Notes: generated by a model not told the origin, from the sequence alone. Shown: positions 36,393-45,442, counted from the stretch's first letter. The stretch is DNA of 64,000 bases from Paenibacillaceae bacterium (GCA_004134985.1 REGQ01000011.1:62001-126000); one strand, 5' to 3'. Numbers and translations: made by a program.

Positions 36393-38279
36393 TTATCTGT
36401 GAACCGGAATACGCCATTTGTGGCGGATGTCCGTCCGTGCGTCCCATGACTCGGCGCGGCGCGCTGCTCTAATGAATGGTTCAATCCAGCGTTCCAATTC
36501 CCGATAACTGTCCGTTTCGGAGATTCGTTGCCAAAATGGCTCCATAGCACGCGCAAGCATTTGCTTATCGCCTGCATAGAAGGCGTGCACGGCTTGCTCC
36601 GACTCTGCAGGCAGCCCCTCCTCAGCTTCGCTGAGCGCCCACACCTCACGCGCGGCCAACAGCGTGAGTGCGAACGCACCTTGCGCAGCAAGCGGGGAAA
36701 CGAGCCAGCTCGGAGGCGTGCGGTATTCGAATCCGCCATGCGGCTGAAGCCGGTAGTCGCCCAGCCAGCCAAAGCGCGGCCGTCTGGCAAGACTTGCCGC
36801 GTCTTCCACCAGCGCCAATGGGAACGCGACACAGCTGTCAAGCGTTCGCAGCAGACGGCGCGACAACCAGGCGCCGCTGAGATGGATATGGCCGCCTAGC
36901 GCAAGCCCTTGCACTGGCATGCCTCCTGCAAGCCAGCGCAAGCCTGGCTCGCTAATCCGCGCATGCGCCTGCCGCAGCAAGTGCTGCACATTGGCGGCGA
37001 GTGCGGCAGGGTCGGCCGCAGGGTCCGGGCGCAGCTCCGCCACAGGGTAACGCAGGTGCCGCCCTACGGGCACGGCATCGCAGCCAACGGCGCTGTGCCG
37101 CCCGAGATAACGCGCAGCTGAGGCGATTTTTCCGTCCTTGCGCAGCAGGACGAATTCCGGATCCGCTCCGATCAGGAGCGGACCCGGACCCTCGGCCGAG
37201 CGCTGCGCGCCTCGGGCAAAATCGGCTGCGAAACGCGCAGCCGCAGCCGCCCACTCGCCGCCGTTCAAGACGTCCGGCGACGGTATTGACACGGCATGGA
37301 CAGCGGTTCGTCCGCCGCTGTCCAGCGCAATCTCGACCTCGCCGATATCGAGGTCGAGTACATAAAGCGCGCGCACGGCTGTGCGTGCCGCGCGGCGATA
37401 GAGCGGATCCGATGCAGCCAAGTTTGCTGCGGATCCGCTGTTTGGTGTGGCACGGCGCGGGAAGACTCCCTGTGCCTCTGCTGCAGTTGCAGTTCTGTGG
37501 CTGGCCCAACTCCGAATACCAGCAGACTGACTCGATTGCAAATGCGGGGTGAGCCGGGAAAGTTGGGTAGGTTGGGTCGATTGAGTAGGTTGGATAGGTC
37601 GGGTAAGTTGAGTCGATTGAGTGAGTTGAGTCGATTGAGTATGTTGGGCTGGTCGAGTGAGTTGAGTCGATTGAGTATGTTGGGCTGGTCGAGTGAGTTG
37701 AGTCGATTGAGTAAGTTGAGTAGGTCGAGTGAGTTGAGTCGATTTAGTATGTTGGGTAGGTCGAGACGATTGAATCGGCCGAGTAGGCTGGATTCGCTCC
37801 ACTGCGAGCACCTTAAGGTGGAATACCGGTACGCGGAACAGACGAATGGAAGCGGCTGCCCCTTCTTCTTCATCTAACGGATGACCGTCGCGCTTGACTT
37901 GTTTAATGTCCACATCGCATGTTGATGGCGTGCGAAGAATTAGTTCTGGTGTCGTTGAAAGTCCGGCTTCGTTTAGTTTGCAGCGCATTTGGGATGCCTT
38001 CATGGAACTGATAGCGGATATCCCCTTATTCAACAGCCACAGCCGTTTGTTGGACAGCAGGCTATGTGGTGGGGCCTGCGTCTTCCCTTCGGGGGAAGGC
38101 GCGTAAGGTTGGGCGGCGGCGTAGCGATCGGTCAACTCCCGCGGCTCGGTAATTAGAACTGCATCGCCGTCATCAGGCTGATCCACTTGCAGCGTTAAGG
38201 CGGCCTCGCTCAGCGTTCCTTCTACAGCAGCTATGCGGATGAACTTGCCGCGTTCTATTTTCCATACGTTGTTGGCCAC
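36393..38279 (-). CDS. Putative amidoligase (phage COOH.NH2 ligase type 2 family) with repeat insertion
   Basis: 628 residues. The C-terminal ~300 residues hold the amidoligase core: IGADPEFVLLRKDGKI, GCDAVPVGRHLRYPVAELRP, GGHIHLSG and GGFEYRTPPSWL, a glutamine-synthetase-like fold that forms amide bonds with ATP. The N-terminal part (NVWKIERGKFIRIA) is a second domain. Between them, at about residues 170-260, lies a Thr-Gln-Pro-Arg repeat block. GTG at 38279 is preferred: GGAGG is 8 bases upstream, while the ATG at 38330 abuts the cotE terminator. Substrate unknown; a cell-surface peptide or wall modification is one guess. Confidence 0.75.
   Translation of the reverse strand: MANNVWKIERGKFIRIAAVEGTLSEAALTLQVDQPDDGDAVLITEPRELTDRYAAAQPYAPSPEGKTQAPPHSLLSNKRLWLLNKGISAISSMKASQMRCKLNEAGLSTTPELILRTPSTCDVDIKQVKRDGHPLDEEEGAAASIRLFRVPVFHLKVLAVERIQPTRPIQSSRPTQHTKSTQLTRPTQLTQSTQLTRPAQHTQSTQLTRPAQHTQSTQLTQSTQLTRPIQPTQSTQPTQLSRLTPHLQSSQSAGIRSWASHRTATAAEAQGVFPRRATPNSGSAANLAASDPLYRRAARTAVRALYVLDLDIGEVEIALDSGGRTAVHAVSIPSPDVLNGGEWAAAAARFAADFARGAQRSAEGPGPLLIGADPEFVLLRKDGKIASAARYLGRHSAVGCDAVPVGRHLRYPVAELRPDPAADPAALAANVQHLLRQAHARISEPGLRWLAGGMPVQGLALGGHIHLSGAWLSRRLLRTLDSCVAFPLALVEDAASLARRPRFGWLGDYRLQPHGGFEYRTPPSWLVSPLAAQGAFALTLLAAREVWALSEAEEGLPAESEQAVHAFYAGDKQMLARAMEPFWQRISETDSYRELERWIEPFIRAARRAESWDARTDIRHKWRIPVHR
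37556..37790 (-). repeat. In-frame simple repeats in the amidoligase gene
   Basis: Drifted copies of GAGTTGAGTCGATTGAGT-type words; includes two identical adjacent 36 bp units (37623-37658 and 37659-37694). Encodes Thr-Gln-Leu-Thr-Gln-Ser/Arg-Pro blocks. Confidence 0.85.
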
Positions 38280-38330
38280 CTTCTTAGCCTCCTTGTTGCG
38301 GCCAGTCATCCGCTCTGTAAAATTTTCCAT

Positions 38331-38352
38331 AAAAAAGAGGGCTCCCGCCCTC
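38331..38352 (-). terminator. cotE terminator
   Basis: Minus-strand GAGGGC-GGGA-GCCCTC followed by six T. Confidence 0.8.
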
Positions 38353-38433
38353 GACCGCCAAAGCGGTACTGCATACACTACAACAACCCATCAGTTACCG
38401 CTGAATCAGGGCTGTCGCAGGCTTGGATTCGGA

Positions 38434-39000
38434 TCACAGCTCTTCATCCAGCAGATCCGGGTCCAAATCTTCATACTCGCCTTCCTCACTTAGCCCGTAC
38501 TCAAAATCTTTGCCGTCAAGATCGTCGCAGCCGTTCTGGCAAACGGCTACACAGACTTTTGTTTCGGCAATCATCTCTACCGTAAACTCCCGCTCAACCC
38601 GAATCACAACGGACGATCCGTTAGAGGAAATGTTCGCCTCAATACAGTTCGGCTCCTGTGTTGCTTCGGCTGATACGTCTTCGGTCGAGGCACGGTGCTT
38701 GCGGTCCAGATAGGAAAGCGGAACCTGCTCAACATAAGACAATGTTTCCTTGGCTACATCGGTTTGCGAATTTTTGTCGTAAGAATACCAGATGTTCACA
38801 TCGTAAGTACCGAGCACCTCAACGCCTTCTCCCGACCGTACCGCTTCATATTGATGATTAATTACCCAAGCGCCCAATATGCTCGTCGGATGATGAGGCG
38901 GCGTGACGGTATGTGTGACTGTAGCAAACTTGCGACCCTTGCCGCAGACAGCTTTTGTTATTATTTCTCTGCACTGTAGCTGTTTATCTGCAATTGCCAT
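38434..39000 (-). CDS. cotE: Outer spore coat morphogenetic protein CotE
   Basis: 188 residues. The family opening (REIITKAVCGKGRKF) and VTPPHHPTSILGAWVINHQYEA are highly characteristic; the C-terminus is acidic (DLDPDLLDEEL) as in Bacillus CotE. It organises outer coat assembly around the forespore. Start at 39000 follows GGAGGAGG with an 8-base gap; an earlier in-frame start would include that site. In B. subtilis cotE directly precedes mutS; here about 4 kb intervene. Confidence 0.96.
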   Translation of the reverse strand: MAIADKQLQCREIITKAVCGKGRKFATVTHTVTPPHHPTSILGAWVINHQYEAVRSGEGVEVLGTYDVNIWYSYDKNSQTDVAKETLSYVEQVPLSYLDRKHRASTEDVSAEATQEPNCIEANISSNGSSVVIRVEREFTVEMIAETKVCVAVCQNGCDDLDGKDFEYGLSEEGEYEDLDPDLLDEEL

Positions 39001-39034
39001 AGAATTAACCTCCTCCATACAATCATTCAATTAA

Positions 39035-39062
39035 AGTGTATGCAGGACATAGGCAAATGTTG
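39035..39062 (-). promoter_or_regulatory. Candidate sigma-E promoter of cotE
   Basis: Minus-strand CAACATT (39062-39056), 13-base spacer, CATACACT (39042-39035). The -10 fits sigma-E well, the -35 only partly. B. subtilis cotE also uses sigma-E. Confidence 0.5.
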
Positions 39063-39181
39063 ATAAAACGAGTGCATATGGATGTCTATAATTTTATTAG
39101 GCTTGTTCCACTTTCGCTCCCTTCTTTCTGAAATTCGGGAGATAAAGGTCACAAAATGCCGGGATTTTTGGCTACGCCGAA

Positions 39182-40132
39182 CTATTCCGCTTTTTGTTTC
39201 TTCCGGCGTTTGGCAATTCGCAGAAACCTCTCCAGCTCATGCAGCAACTCCAGCAGCGCCGCTCTTACTTCAAACTCGCCCCGGCTCGCCGGCAGCGGCA
39301 TCTCCCGGTAACGTTCTTCTAATAAGGTAAGTTCCCGCTCCGCAATGCCAAGATAAACATCTGACGTCACTTCCTCCGCCAATTGTTCGAACACTTCAGC
39401 GAGCAGTTCGCCTTGCGGCACTTTTTCATACACAAAAGCAATCAGGACAAGCATCTGCTGAATCGAATCTAATTGTTGGCGGCGCATTTCAAAATAGGTG
39501 CGCCAGTAGCGTTCATATCCCCATGGCCGATTTTCACGATCGATATCGGACCGCAACAGCCCAAGCTCGATATCTTTATCCGCTTGCAGCAGCTGCTCCC
39601 CGTTCCAGACATGCGCCGGATCGCGCAGTGTATGCGCCATCTCGGTAAAAATCACGCTAAACTGCCGTGCTGTGCTTTTCTGCAGGGCGCTCAGCCTGCC
39701 TTCTTCTTTTGGCATGTACAAAAAATTGACAACAATGGCCCAGCCAAGCCCGGTAATGAGCAGCATGATCTCATTGCCTAACAGCTCCAGCGTCACTTCC
39801 TTTCGCTCAAACACATGAAAGACGAGCACTGAACTTGTGACAATGCCGTCTTTGAGCTGAATGCGGGATAGCACCGGGTAGGTAATAAGAACGAATAAGG
39901 AGAGCGTCCAAAGCTCAAAGCCGAACAGTACAAAAATGAGTGAAGCAAACAACAAGCCCAGCGCAGAAGCCATCATCCGAATGAACGCACTTTTGAGATT
40001 TTTCATTCGGGTGACTTCCACACCGAGAATTGCTATAAGTCCCGCGGACAATGACGGCTCAAGCCCGAGATAAATAGCAGTGTAGATGGCGGCCAGTCCG
40101 GCCGCTGCTGTTTTGATGACGCGCATTCCCAT
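39182..40132 (-). CDS. ArAE_1/FUSC-like membrane protein (aromatic acid exporter family)
   Basis: 316 residues. About five to six membrane helices fill the first ~140 residues (for example LFASLIFVLFGFELWTLSLFVLI), followed by a cytoplasmic helical domain with ArAE_1_C features (RENRPWGYERYWRTYFEMRRQQL). The family includes YqjA/YgaE-type proteins of Firmicutes; transport of aromatic acids is known only for distant relatives. GGGGTAATT precedes the ATG. Confidence 0.8.
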   Translation of the reverse strand: MGMRVIKTAAAGLAAIYTAIYLGLEPSLSAGLIAILGVEVTRMKNLKSAFIRMMASALGLLFASLIFVLFGFELWTLSLFVLITYPVLSRIQLKDGIVTSSVLVFHVFERKEVTLELLGNEIMLLITGLGWAIVVNFLYMPKEEGRLSALQKSTARQFSVIFTEMAHTLRDPAHVWNGEQLLQADKDIELGLLRSDIDRENRPWGYERYWRTYFEMRRQQLDSIQQMLVLIAFVYEKVPQGELLAEVFEQLAEEVTSDVYLGIAERELTLLEERYREMPLPASRGEFEVRAALLELLHELERFLRIAKRRKKQKAE

Positions 40133-40203
40133 AATTACCCCACGAAAGGAACTTCACTGTGCATGATTCCTTTTTTCTGACCTCTATTGTTATTTTCTTC
40201 ATC

Positions 40204-41118
40204 CTACCGCTCCTTCCAGCCTGCCGTCAACCGTTTCTCTACTACTGCGACAAGCTGATACATCAGGGAGGCTACGATTGCAATGACAACAAGGCTCGAG
40301 AGGACGAGTGTGAAGTTAAATACCTGGAAGCCATAAATAATCAAATAGCCAAGCCCTGACTTGGCAGCGAGAAATTCGCCGACAATGACGCCAACCCAGG
40401 CAAGGCCGACATTGACCTTCAAAGTAGAAATAATGACCGGAAAGGAGGCGGGGGCGATGACATGGCGAAACACTTGACTTCTGGAGCCGCCGAACAGCCG
40501 CACGACCTTGATGTAGTTATCATCGATTTCCCGAAAACGCGTGTAAATAACAAGCGTCGTAATGATCACAGTTACTGACAATGTCGTGGCGACAATCGAG
40601 ATGAAGCCCGGCCCCAATGCAACGATAAAAATCGGCCCAAGCGCTACCTTCGGCATGCTGTTAAGCACGACGAGATAGGGATCGATCACACGCGATACAA
40701 AAGGGTACCACCAGAGCAGCGCCGCAAGGCCTGCGCCGAGCAGCGTTCCGAGTAAAAATCCGGTTATGGTCTCCAGCACGGTAATGCCGATATGGGGAGG
40801 CAGCGTGCCATCGAGTGTCGTTCTCCATAATTGATTGGCGATTTTCGACGGGTAGCTGAAGAGCAGCTCATCAATCCAGGCAAGCTGGCCTGCCAGCTCC
40901 CACCAGCCGACAAAGCCGATCAACAGCAGCAATTGCGCTGTTCTGACGGCAAGCGTGCGTCTGGCAGCTCGCTTGCGATGCGTTTGATAGAGCTCTGCTG
41001 TCCAACCCGGAATCATTGCGCTGGCCTGCTCAGCGTACTTTTCCTTGGAAACCTGTTCCTCAGAATTCGCACGATGTTCTTGCTCTTGATCACTGTTCGG
41101 TGTCGGGTGTTCGCTCAT
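40204..41118 (-). CDS. ABC importer permease (SsuC/ThiX type)
   Basis: 304 residues. Unusually long, charged N-terminal tail (~50 residues), then six membrane helices. The EAA loop is FREIDDNYIKVVRLFGGSRSQVFRHVIAPAS, the contact with the ATPase. Overlaps the ATPase gene by ATGA. Belongs with the NMT1/SsuA-like binding protein gene 42092-43102. Confidence 0.88.
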   Translation of the reverse strand: MSEHPTPNSDQEQEHRANSEEQVSKEKYAEQASAMIPGWTAELYQTHRKRAARRTLAVRTAQLLLLIGFVGWWELAGQLAWIDELLFSYPSKIANQLWRTTLDGTLPPHIGITVLETITGFLLGTLLGAGLAALLWWYPFVSRVIDPYLVVLNSMPKVALGPIFIVALGPGFISIVATTLSVTVIITTLVIYTRFREIDDNYIKVVRLFGGSRSQVFRHVIAPASFPVIISTLKVNVGLAWVGVIVGEFLAAKSGLGYLIIYGFQVFNFTLVLSSLVVIAIVASLMYQLVAVVEKRLTAGWKER

Positions 41119-41969
41119 TCCGCCTCCCCCTCTCTGCTTCGCTCAGCCTCTTCTGCTGTCTGTTCGATTACCTCTGAATCCAAATGCTCCCACAGTGTAT
41201 CGAACAACTGCTGATAGCGCGGATGCCTGCGCGCCGCTGTCGGCGCAAGAGCACGCAGCTCAGGAGGAACATCAAACACATAACGAATACGGCCCGGCCG
41301 TCTGCCCAGCAGAAAAATCCGGTCGCTCATCGCCGCCGCCTCGCCCAGATCATGTGTGACCAGAACGGCTGTTTTGCCTAAACGCTGCAGCGTTTCCTGG
41401 ACAAGATCTTCAAGCTGCAGCTTGATATGCATATCAAGCGCCGAGAACGGTTCATCAAGCAGCAGCACTTCGGGTGCAGGGGCCAAAGTTCTAACGAGTG
41501 CGACCCGCTGACGCATGCCGCCGGACAATTCATGAGGATACCGGCTTGCCATGCCGCCAAGCCCCATTTCTTCCAGCAGCTGTGCCGCTCTGGATACAGC
41601 CGCTGGCGTTTTTTGGCCCATAATCTCCAACCCGGTTAACGCATTTTCCTGAATGGTGCGCCAAGGGAACAAGTAATCCTGCTGCAGCATATAGCCGATT
41701 TTAGCCGTTGGGCCTGCAAGTGGATTACCGTCCACTAGCACCTCGCCGCGGGAAGGAGGGAACAATCCAGCGAGCATGCTGAGAATCGTTGTTTTGCCAC
41801 AGCCGCTCGGACCGATCAGACTGACAAACTCCCCCCTTTGAATGGCGGCGTTCAATCCCTCTACTGCGAGCGAAACGCCTTGATCATTGACATAAACATG
41901 AGAGACGTCCCTTAACTCCAACATTGGCTTTGACGGGTCTGGCGTTATGGAGTGTGCCGGTTGGATCAA
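41115..41969 (-). CDS. ABC importer ATPase (SsuB/ThiZ type)
   Basis: 284 residues. Walker A GPSGCGKTT, Q-loop MLQQDYLFPW, signature ELSGGMRQR, Walker B VLLLDEPFSALD and H-loop VTHDLGEA are all intact. Start is TTG: GGAGG lies 8 bases upstream. Close to transporters for sulfonates, nitrate, taurine and thiamine precursors; the binding protein sets specificity. Confidence 0.9.
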   Translation of the reverse strand: MIQPAHSITPDPSKPMLELRDVSHVYVNDQGVSLAVEGLNAAIQRGEFVSLIGPSGCGKTTILSMLAGLFPPSRGEVLVDGNPLAGPTAKIGYMLQQDYLFPWRTIQENALTGLEIMGQKTPAAVSRAAQLLEEMGLGGMASRYPHELSGGMRQRVALVRTLAPAPEVLLLDEPFSALDMHIKLQLEDLVQETLQRLGKTAVLVTHDLGEAAAMSDRIFLLGRRPGRIRYVFDVPPELRALAPTAARRHPRYQQLFDTLWEHLDSEVIEQTAEEAERSREGEAE

Positions 41970-42091
41970 TTGTATCGCCTCCTTCCAACTTGACTGGCCG
42001 CCTGCTTAAGCAGGCTGTGAACCTGTAATTGACGGAGCCTGCCGACTGCATGGAACTTTCCTTCCTAAACACTTTGCTTCCCTTCCGATAA

Positions 42092-43102
42092 CTAACGGGT
42101 GGCCTGCTCGGCGTAAGCATTGTCCACCAGTTCCTCATGGCCTACGCGCCGCTGCAACTCCCCAGCCGACTCCATCACATCCAGCAGATTGTTCCATTCT
42201 TTTTCGTCGATGATCGGATCTGAGGCATACGAGCCCTGATTTTTGTACCTCTCAATGACTTTGACGACAATATCGCGATCTGTTTCCGGGAAAAATGAAA
42301 TTACCGCATCGGCAATCGTCTCAGGATCGTTTTCAATCACCCACAGCTGCGCCTTGTGAACCGCGTCCGTAAACGCCTGAATGGTTTTCTTGTTTTTGTC
42401 CATATAGCTTTGTCTTGCCATAAATACCGTGTACGGCAAATGGCCGCTTTCAACACCGAAGGAAGCAATGACATGTCCTCTGCCCTCCTGCTCCATAATG
42501 GAAGCCTGCGGCTCGAACAATTGTACGAACTGCCCGGTTCCCGAGGCGAATGCTGCAGGAATGTTGGCAAAATCAACATTTTGAATCAGTTCAAGGTCCT
42601 GATGCGGGTCAATATCATGCAGCTTTAATGTAAATTCGCCTGCCATCTGCGGCATGCCACCTTTTCGTTGACCTAGAAAAACGGTATCCCGCAGCATTTC
42701 CCATTTAAAATCACTCACCACTTCTCTTGAAACAAGAAAGGTGCCGTCAGTTTGAGTGAGCTGGGCGAAATTGATCACCGGATCTTTAGAGCCCTGTTGG
42801 GCGACATAGATGGATGTTTCCGAACCCACGAGCGCAATATCAATGTTGCCGGCCAGCAGCCCTGTCATCGTCTTGTCGCCCCCGAACATTGTTGTCAGCT
42901 CCACCTCAAGCCCTGCTTCCTCAAACAAACCTTGACTTAGCGCAACATACTGCGGTGCATAAAATAAGGAACGGGTCACTTCGCCCACCTGCACCTTGAC
43001 TGTCTTGTTTTTTCCCGTCGTTGCGCCGCATCCCGCAGCCAATGCCGCCAGCAGCGCAGGCACGAGCAAGATGGCCAATATTTTTCCTATGCGTGTCCGC
43101 AT
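42092..43102 (-). CDS. ABC importer substrate-binding lipoprotein (NMT1/SsuA/THI5-like)
   Basis: 336 residues. Signal peptide with lipobox LAALAAGC, so Cys is lipid-anchored. Then VGEVTRSLFYAPQYVALSQGLFEEAGLEVEL, the typical opening of periplasmic NMT1-like domains. Candidate ligands are pyrimidine thiamine precursors, sulfonates or riboflavin-like molecules; no TPP or FMN riboswitch, and no thi or ssu gene, lies nearby to decide. GGGGGG 6 bases before the ATG. First gene of the three-gene operon. Confidence 0.85.
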   Translation of the reverse strand: MRTRIGKILAILLVPALLAALAAGCGATTGKNKTVKVQVGEVTRSLFYAPQYVALSQGLFEEAGLEVELTTMFGGDKTMTGLLAGNIDIALVGSETSIYVAQQGSKDPVINFAQLTQTDGTFLVSREVVSDFKWEMLRDTVFLGQRKGGMPQMAGEFTLKLHDIDPHQDLELIQNVDFANIPAAFASGTGQFVQLFEPQASIMEQEGRGHVIASFGVESGHLPYTVFMARQSYMDKNKKTIQAFTDAVHKAQLWVIENDPETIADAVISFFPETDRDIVVKVIERYKNQGSYASDPIIDEKEWNNLLDVMESAGELQRRVGHEELVDNAYAEQATR

Positions 43103-43240
43103 AACAATCCCCCCGCTTTTCAATCATGTGGTCTCATAGCCTATGCACTATAGCGGAAAGGTGTGAATGTGCTGAACAGACAGAAGCAGGTTGTAGATGC
43201 CTCCATTGCTTCTTTGTCGGAGCCAGGTTTGTTTCATAGC

Positions 43241-43276
43241 AAAAAAAAACCGAGCCCCCGTGCAAGAGGTCCGGTT
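43241..43276 (-). terminator. Terminator of the carboxypeptidase gene
   Basis: Minus-strand hairpin with AACCGG/TCGGTT arms and one internal mismatch, followed by nine T. Confidence 0.8.
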
Positions 43277-43280
43277 CTAA

Positions 43281-43379
43281 CGTAATGAATAATCTAATTT
43301 GTACGTGATGAATTAATCTGATTTGCGCGTGATGAATTAATTAACCCAATTTGTACGTGATGAATTAACCCAATTTGTA
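43281..43379. repeat. Four tandem copies of a 23-28 bp unit at the carboxypeptidase 3' end
   Basis: Units CGT(A/G)ATGAAT... ...ATTTG at 43281-43303, 43304-43327, 43328-43355 and 43356-43379. The last unit contains the stop codon (43365-43367) and the last codons of the gene. Confidence 0.85.
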
Positions 43380-44882
43380 AATGTCGCGATACTTCTGTTC
43401 CAGGTAGTTTACCAAATATTGCGGATTAAGCGATTCTCCGGTAACGCGCTCCACCAACTCAGAAGGCGTGAACAGCTTGCCATGCTGGTAAATGCGCTCG
43501 GTTAGCCACGCTTTGAGCGGCAGCAGGTTTCCTTGCTCCACATCGCTCCATAACTGCGGCAGCTCCCGCTCCATCGTTTGTGTAAACTGGGCCGCGTACA
43601 TATTGCCGAGCGAGTAAGATGGGAAATAGGCAAAAGCGCCGCCAGACCAATGCACATCCTGTAGTACGCCCTCACTGAAACTTGCAGGAGTAATGCCAAG
43701 GTATTCCTTATACTTGTCATTCCAGATTTGCGGCAGGTCAGCAGCTTTGGCGCCTTCATTAAAGATCATTTTTTCAATTTCATAGCGGATAATAATATGT
43801 AGATTGTAGGTCACCTCATCCGCTTCAATACGAACAAGCGACGGCTTGACTACATTAATTGCCCGATAGAAATCTTCCGTAGAAACATTGAGTTGTCCCG
43901 GGAATCGTTTTTGCAAATCGGCGTAATACCGATTCCAGAACGGACGGCTGCGTCCGATAACATTTTCCCAGAAGCGTGATTGGGATTCATGAATGCTCAT
44001 CGTCGTTCCATCGCATAAGGTCGTGCCATAAAGCTCTGGTCTAATATTTTGCTCATAAAGCGCATGTCCGCCCTCGTGAATGGTGCCGAACAGCGCACTG
44101 GTCACATCGTCCGGCAAATAACGGGTTGTAATTCGCACATCGCCAGGGCTGAGTCCTGTTGCGAAAGGATGCGCGCTTTCATCCAGACGGCCTGCTTGAA
44201 AGTCATAACCCATCTCATTCAAAATAAACAGGCTGAAATCCTTCTGCGCTTCCTTGGAAAAAGTCTGACGGAGAAACGAAACATCCGGTTGGTGCGGGGA
44301 TGCCGCGATCGCTTCTGCCAGCGGAACGAGTTTGTCACGCAGTCCGCCGAACAGCTGATCAAGCTGAGCGGCCGTCATACCCGGCTCATAATTGTCCAAC
44401 AGCGCATCATACCGTGTACCAGGCACATCCCATAAATCAATAAACTGGTTCGTATAGTCGATAATTTTTTCCAGATAGGGCTGAAAACCGGCGTAGTCAT
44501 TATTCTTTTTCGCTTCCTCCCAATAGGCTTCGGCCTGGGAAGTGAGCACCACATATTCCTGATTCAGCTTGGGCGGTATTTTCTTGTTGCGATCATAGTC
44601 TTTTTTGCGCTCGGCTACTAATTTGGCATTTATCGCATCCAGTGAACCGGAAGCAGCGGATTCAGTCAGCGACTCCAGCAATTCCCCCATTTCATCGGAT
44701 GTTTCCAGCCGAAAAGCTTCTGCGGACAGCAGTCCGACGGCTTCGGAACGGCTCTCCAATCCCTTGCGCGGCGCTCCGGTTGCCATGTCCCAATGCAAAA
44801 CGCCAAGCGCTTCGCCAAAGCTTTTGATAGTACGGTCCAACTCCTGAAAACGCTGCAAAACATGCTCAATCGATTGTGACAT
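43365..44882 (-). CDS. M32 family metallocarboxypeptidase
   Basis: 505 residues, the normal size for thermostable carboxypeptidase 1 (Taq type). Zinc motif HEGGH (in TIHEGGHALYEQ) with the third ligand about 25 residues on (MSIHESQSRFWEN). Releases C-terminal residues in the cytosol. The start is ATG 44882; a GTG two codons earlier is equally near the AGAGG site. It ends inside a tandem-repeat tract. Confidence 0.94.
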   Translation of the reverse strand: MSQSIEHVLQRFQELDRTIKSFGEALGVLHWDMATGAPRKGLESRSEAVGLLSAEAFRLETSDEMGELLESLTESAASGSLDAINAKLVAERKKDYDRNKKIPPKLNQEYVVLTSQAEAYWEEAKKNNDYAGFQPYLEKIIDYTNQFIDLWDVPGTRYDALLDNYEPGMTAAQLDQLFGGLRDKLVPLAEAIAASPHQPDVSFLRQTFSKEAQKDFSLFILNEMGYDFQAGRLDESAHPFATGLSPGDVRITTRYLPDDVTSALFGTIHEGGHALYEQNIRPELYGTTLCDGTTMSIHESQSRFWENVIGRSRPFWNRYYADLQKRFPGQLNVSTEDFYRAINVVKPSLVRIEADEVTYNLHIIIRYEIEKMIFNEGAKAADLPQIWNDKYKEYLGITPASFSEGVLQDVHWSGGAFAYFPSYSLGNMYAAQFTQTMERELPQLWSDVEQGNLLPLKAWLTERIYQHGKLFTPSELVERVTGESLNPQYLVNYLEQKYRDIYKLG

Positions 44883-44997
44883 TCTCACTGCATCCTCTCT
44901 TTGAAATGACTTCTTGCCTGCAACAGACCAGCGGTGCGCTTTGAATTAATGTCTGCCTCTTGATCATACGTTTTGCTGGACGTATAATCAACTTTAT

Positions 44998-45021
44998 TCA
45001 GGGAGCATTGCTCCACAAAAC
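44998..45021 (+). repeat. 24 bp direct repeat with hairpin, copy 1
   Basis: Contains the dyad GGAGC-ATT-GCTCC and is identical to 45062-45085, 64 bases downstream. Both precede the HesB-like gene. Confidence 0.85.
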
Positions 45022-45061
45022 AAGCCTATGCTTACGATGCCAGTTTTGTTGCGTAGTCTTA

Positions 45062-45085
45062 TCAGGGAGCATTGCTCCACAAAAC
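45062..45085 (+). repeat. 24 bp direct repeat with hairpin, copy 2
   Basis: Identical to 44998-45021; ends 4 bases before the TAGGAG ribosome-binding site of the HesB-like gene, so its hairpin could affect translation. Confidence 0.85.
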
Positions 45086-45100
45086 TTTAGGAGAATTAAC

Positions 45101-45430
45101 ATGAAAATTTTGTTTACTAACGCTGCTGTGGCGCAATTGACGCCCCGGTTTGAGCAGACCGGCGCTGTTCTCAAACTGCTTTATGATACCGAAGGCTGCG
45201 GCTGCGTAGTTAGCGGTGTGCCTGCCCTCCAACTGCTTGACGAACCAGGGCCAGATGATCAGCAAGGCGAAGGCGTGCCGCTCGCTTTCTGGCATGAGCC
45301 CCGTTTTGAAATTTTTTTCGAGCCGGAACTTGTCGTTGACTATAATGAAGAAAGACGAAATTTCATCTTAAAAAGCGACAGCCAGATCTACACGAACCGA
45401 CTGCGGCTGCTCACAGATACGAAGAGCTAA
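45101..45430 (+). CDS. HesB/IscA-like iron-sulfur biosynthesis family protein (YqkB type)
   Basis: 109 residues. FTNAAVAQLTPRFEQTGAVLKLLYDTEGCGCVVSGVPAL is the beta-rich HesB-like core; YqkB-type members keep the CGC pair but lack the C-terminal Cys-Gly-Cys of IscA, so they may not be true carriers. Start at 45101 behind TAGGAG; the longer frame upstream is spurious because it runs across the hairpin repeats. Confidence 0.85.
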   Translation: MKILFTNAAVAQLTPRFEQTGAVLKLLYDTEGCGCVVSGVPALQLLDEPGPDDQQGEGVPLAFWHEPRFEIFFEPELVVDYNEERRNFILKSDSQIYTNRLRLLTDTKS

Positions 45431-45442
45431 CCAGCTTCACCC

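Noticed and set aside
41970-42091. Separate promoter or small gene between the binding protein and ATPase genes
   Set aside because: Only a short CTGCTTAAGCAG palindrome was seen; no convincing promoter or reading frame.
43103-43240. TPP riboswitch upstream of the NMT1-like transporter
   Set aside because: No CTGAGA or ACCTGA core and no leader terminator; the thiamine-precursor role therefore stays open.
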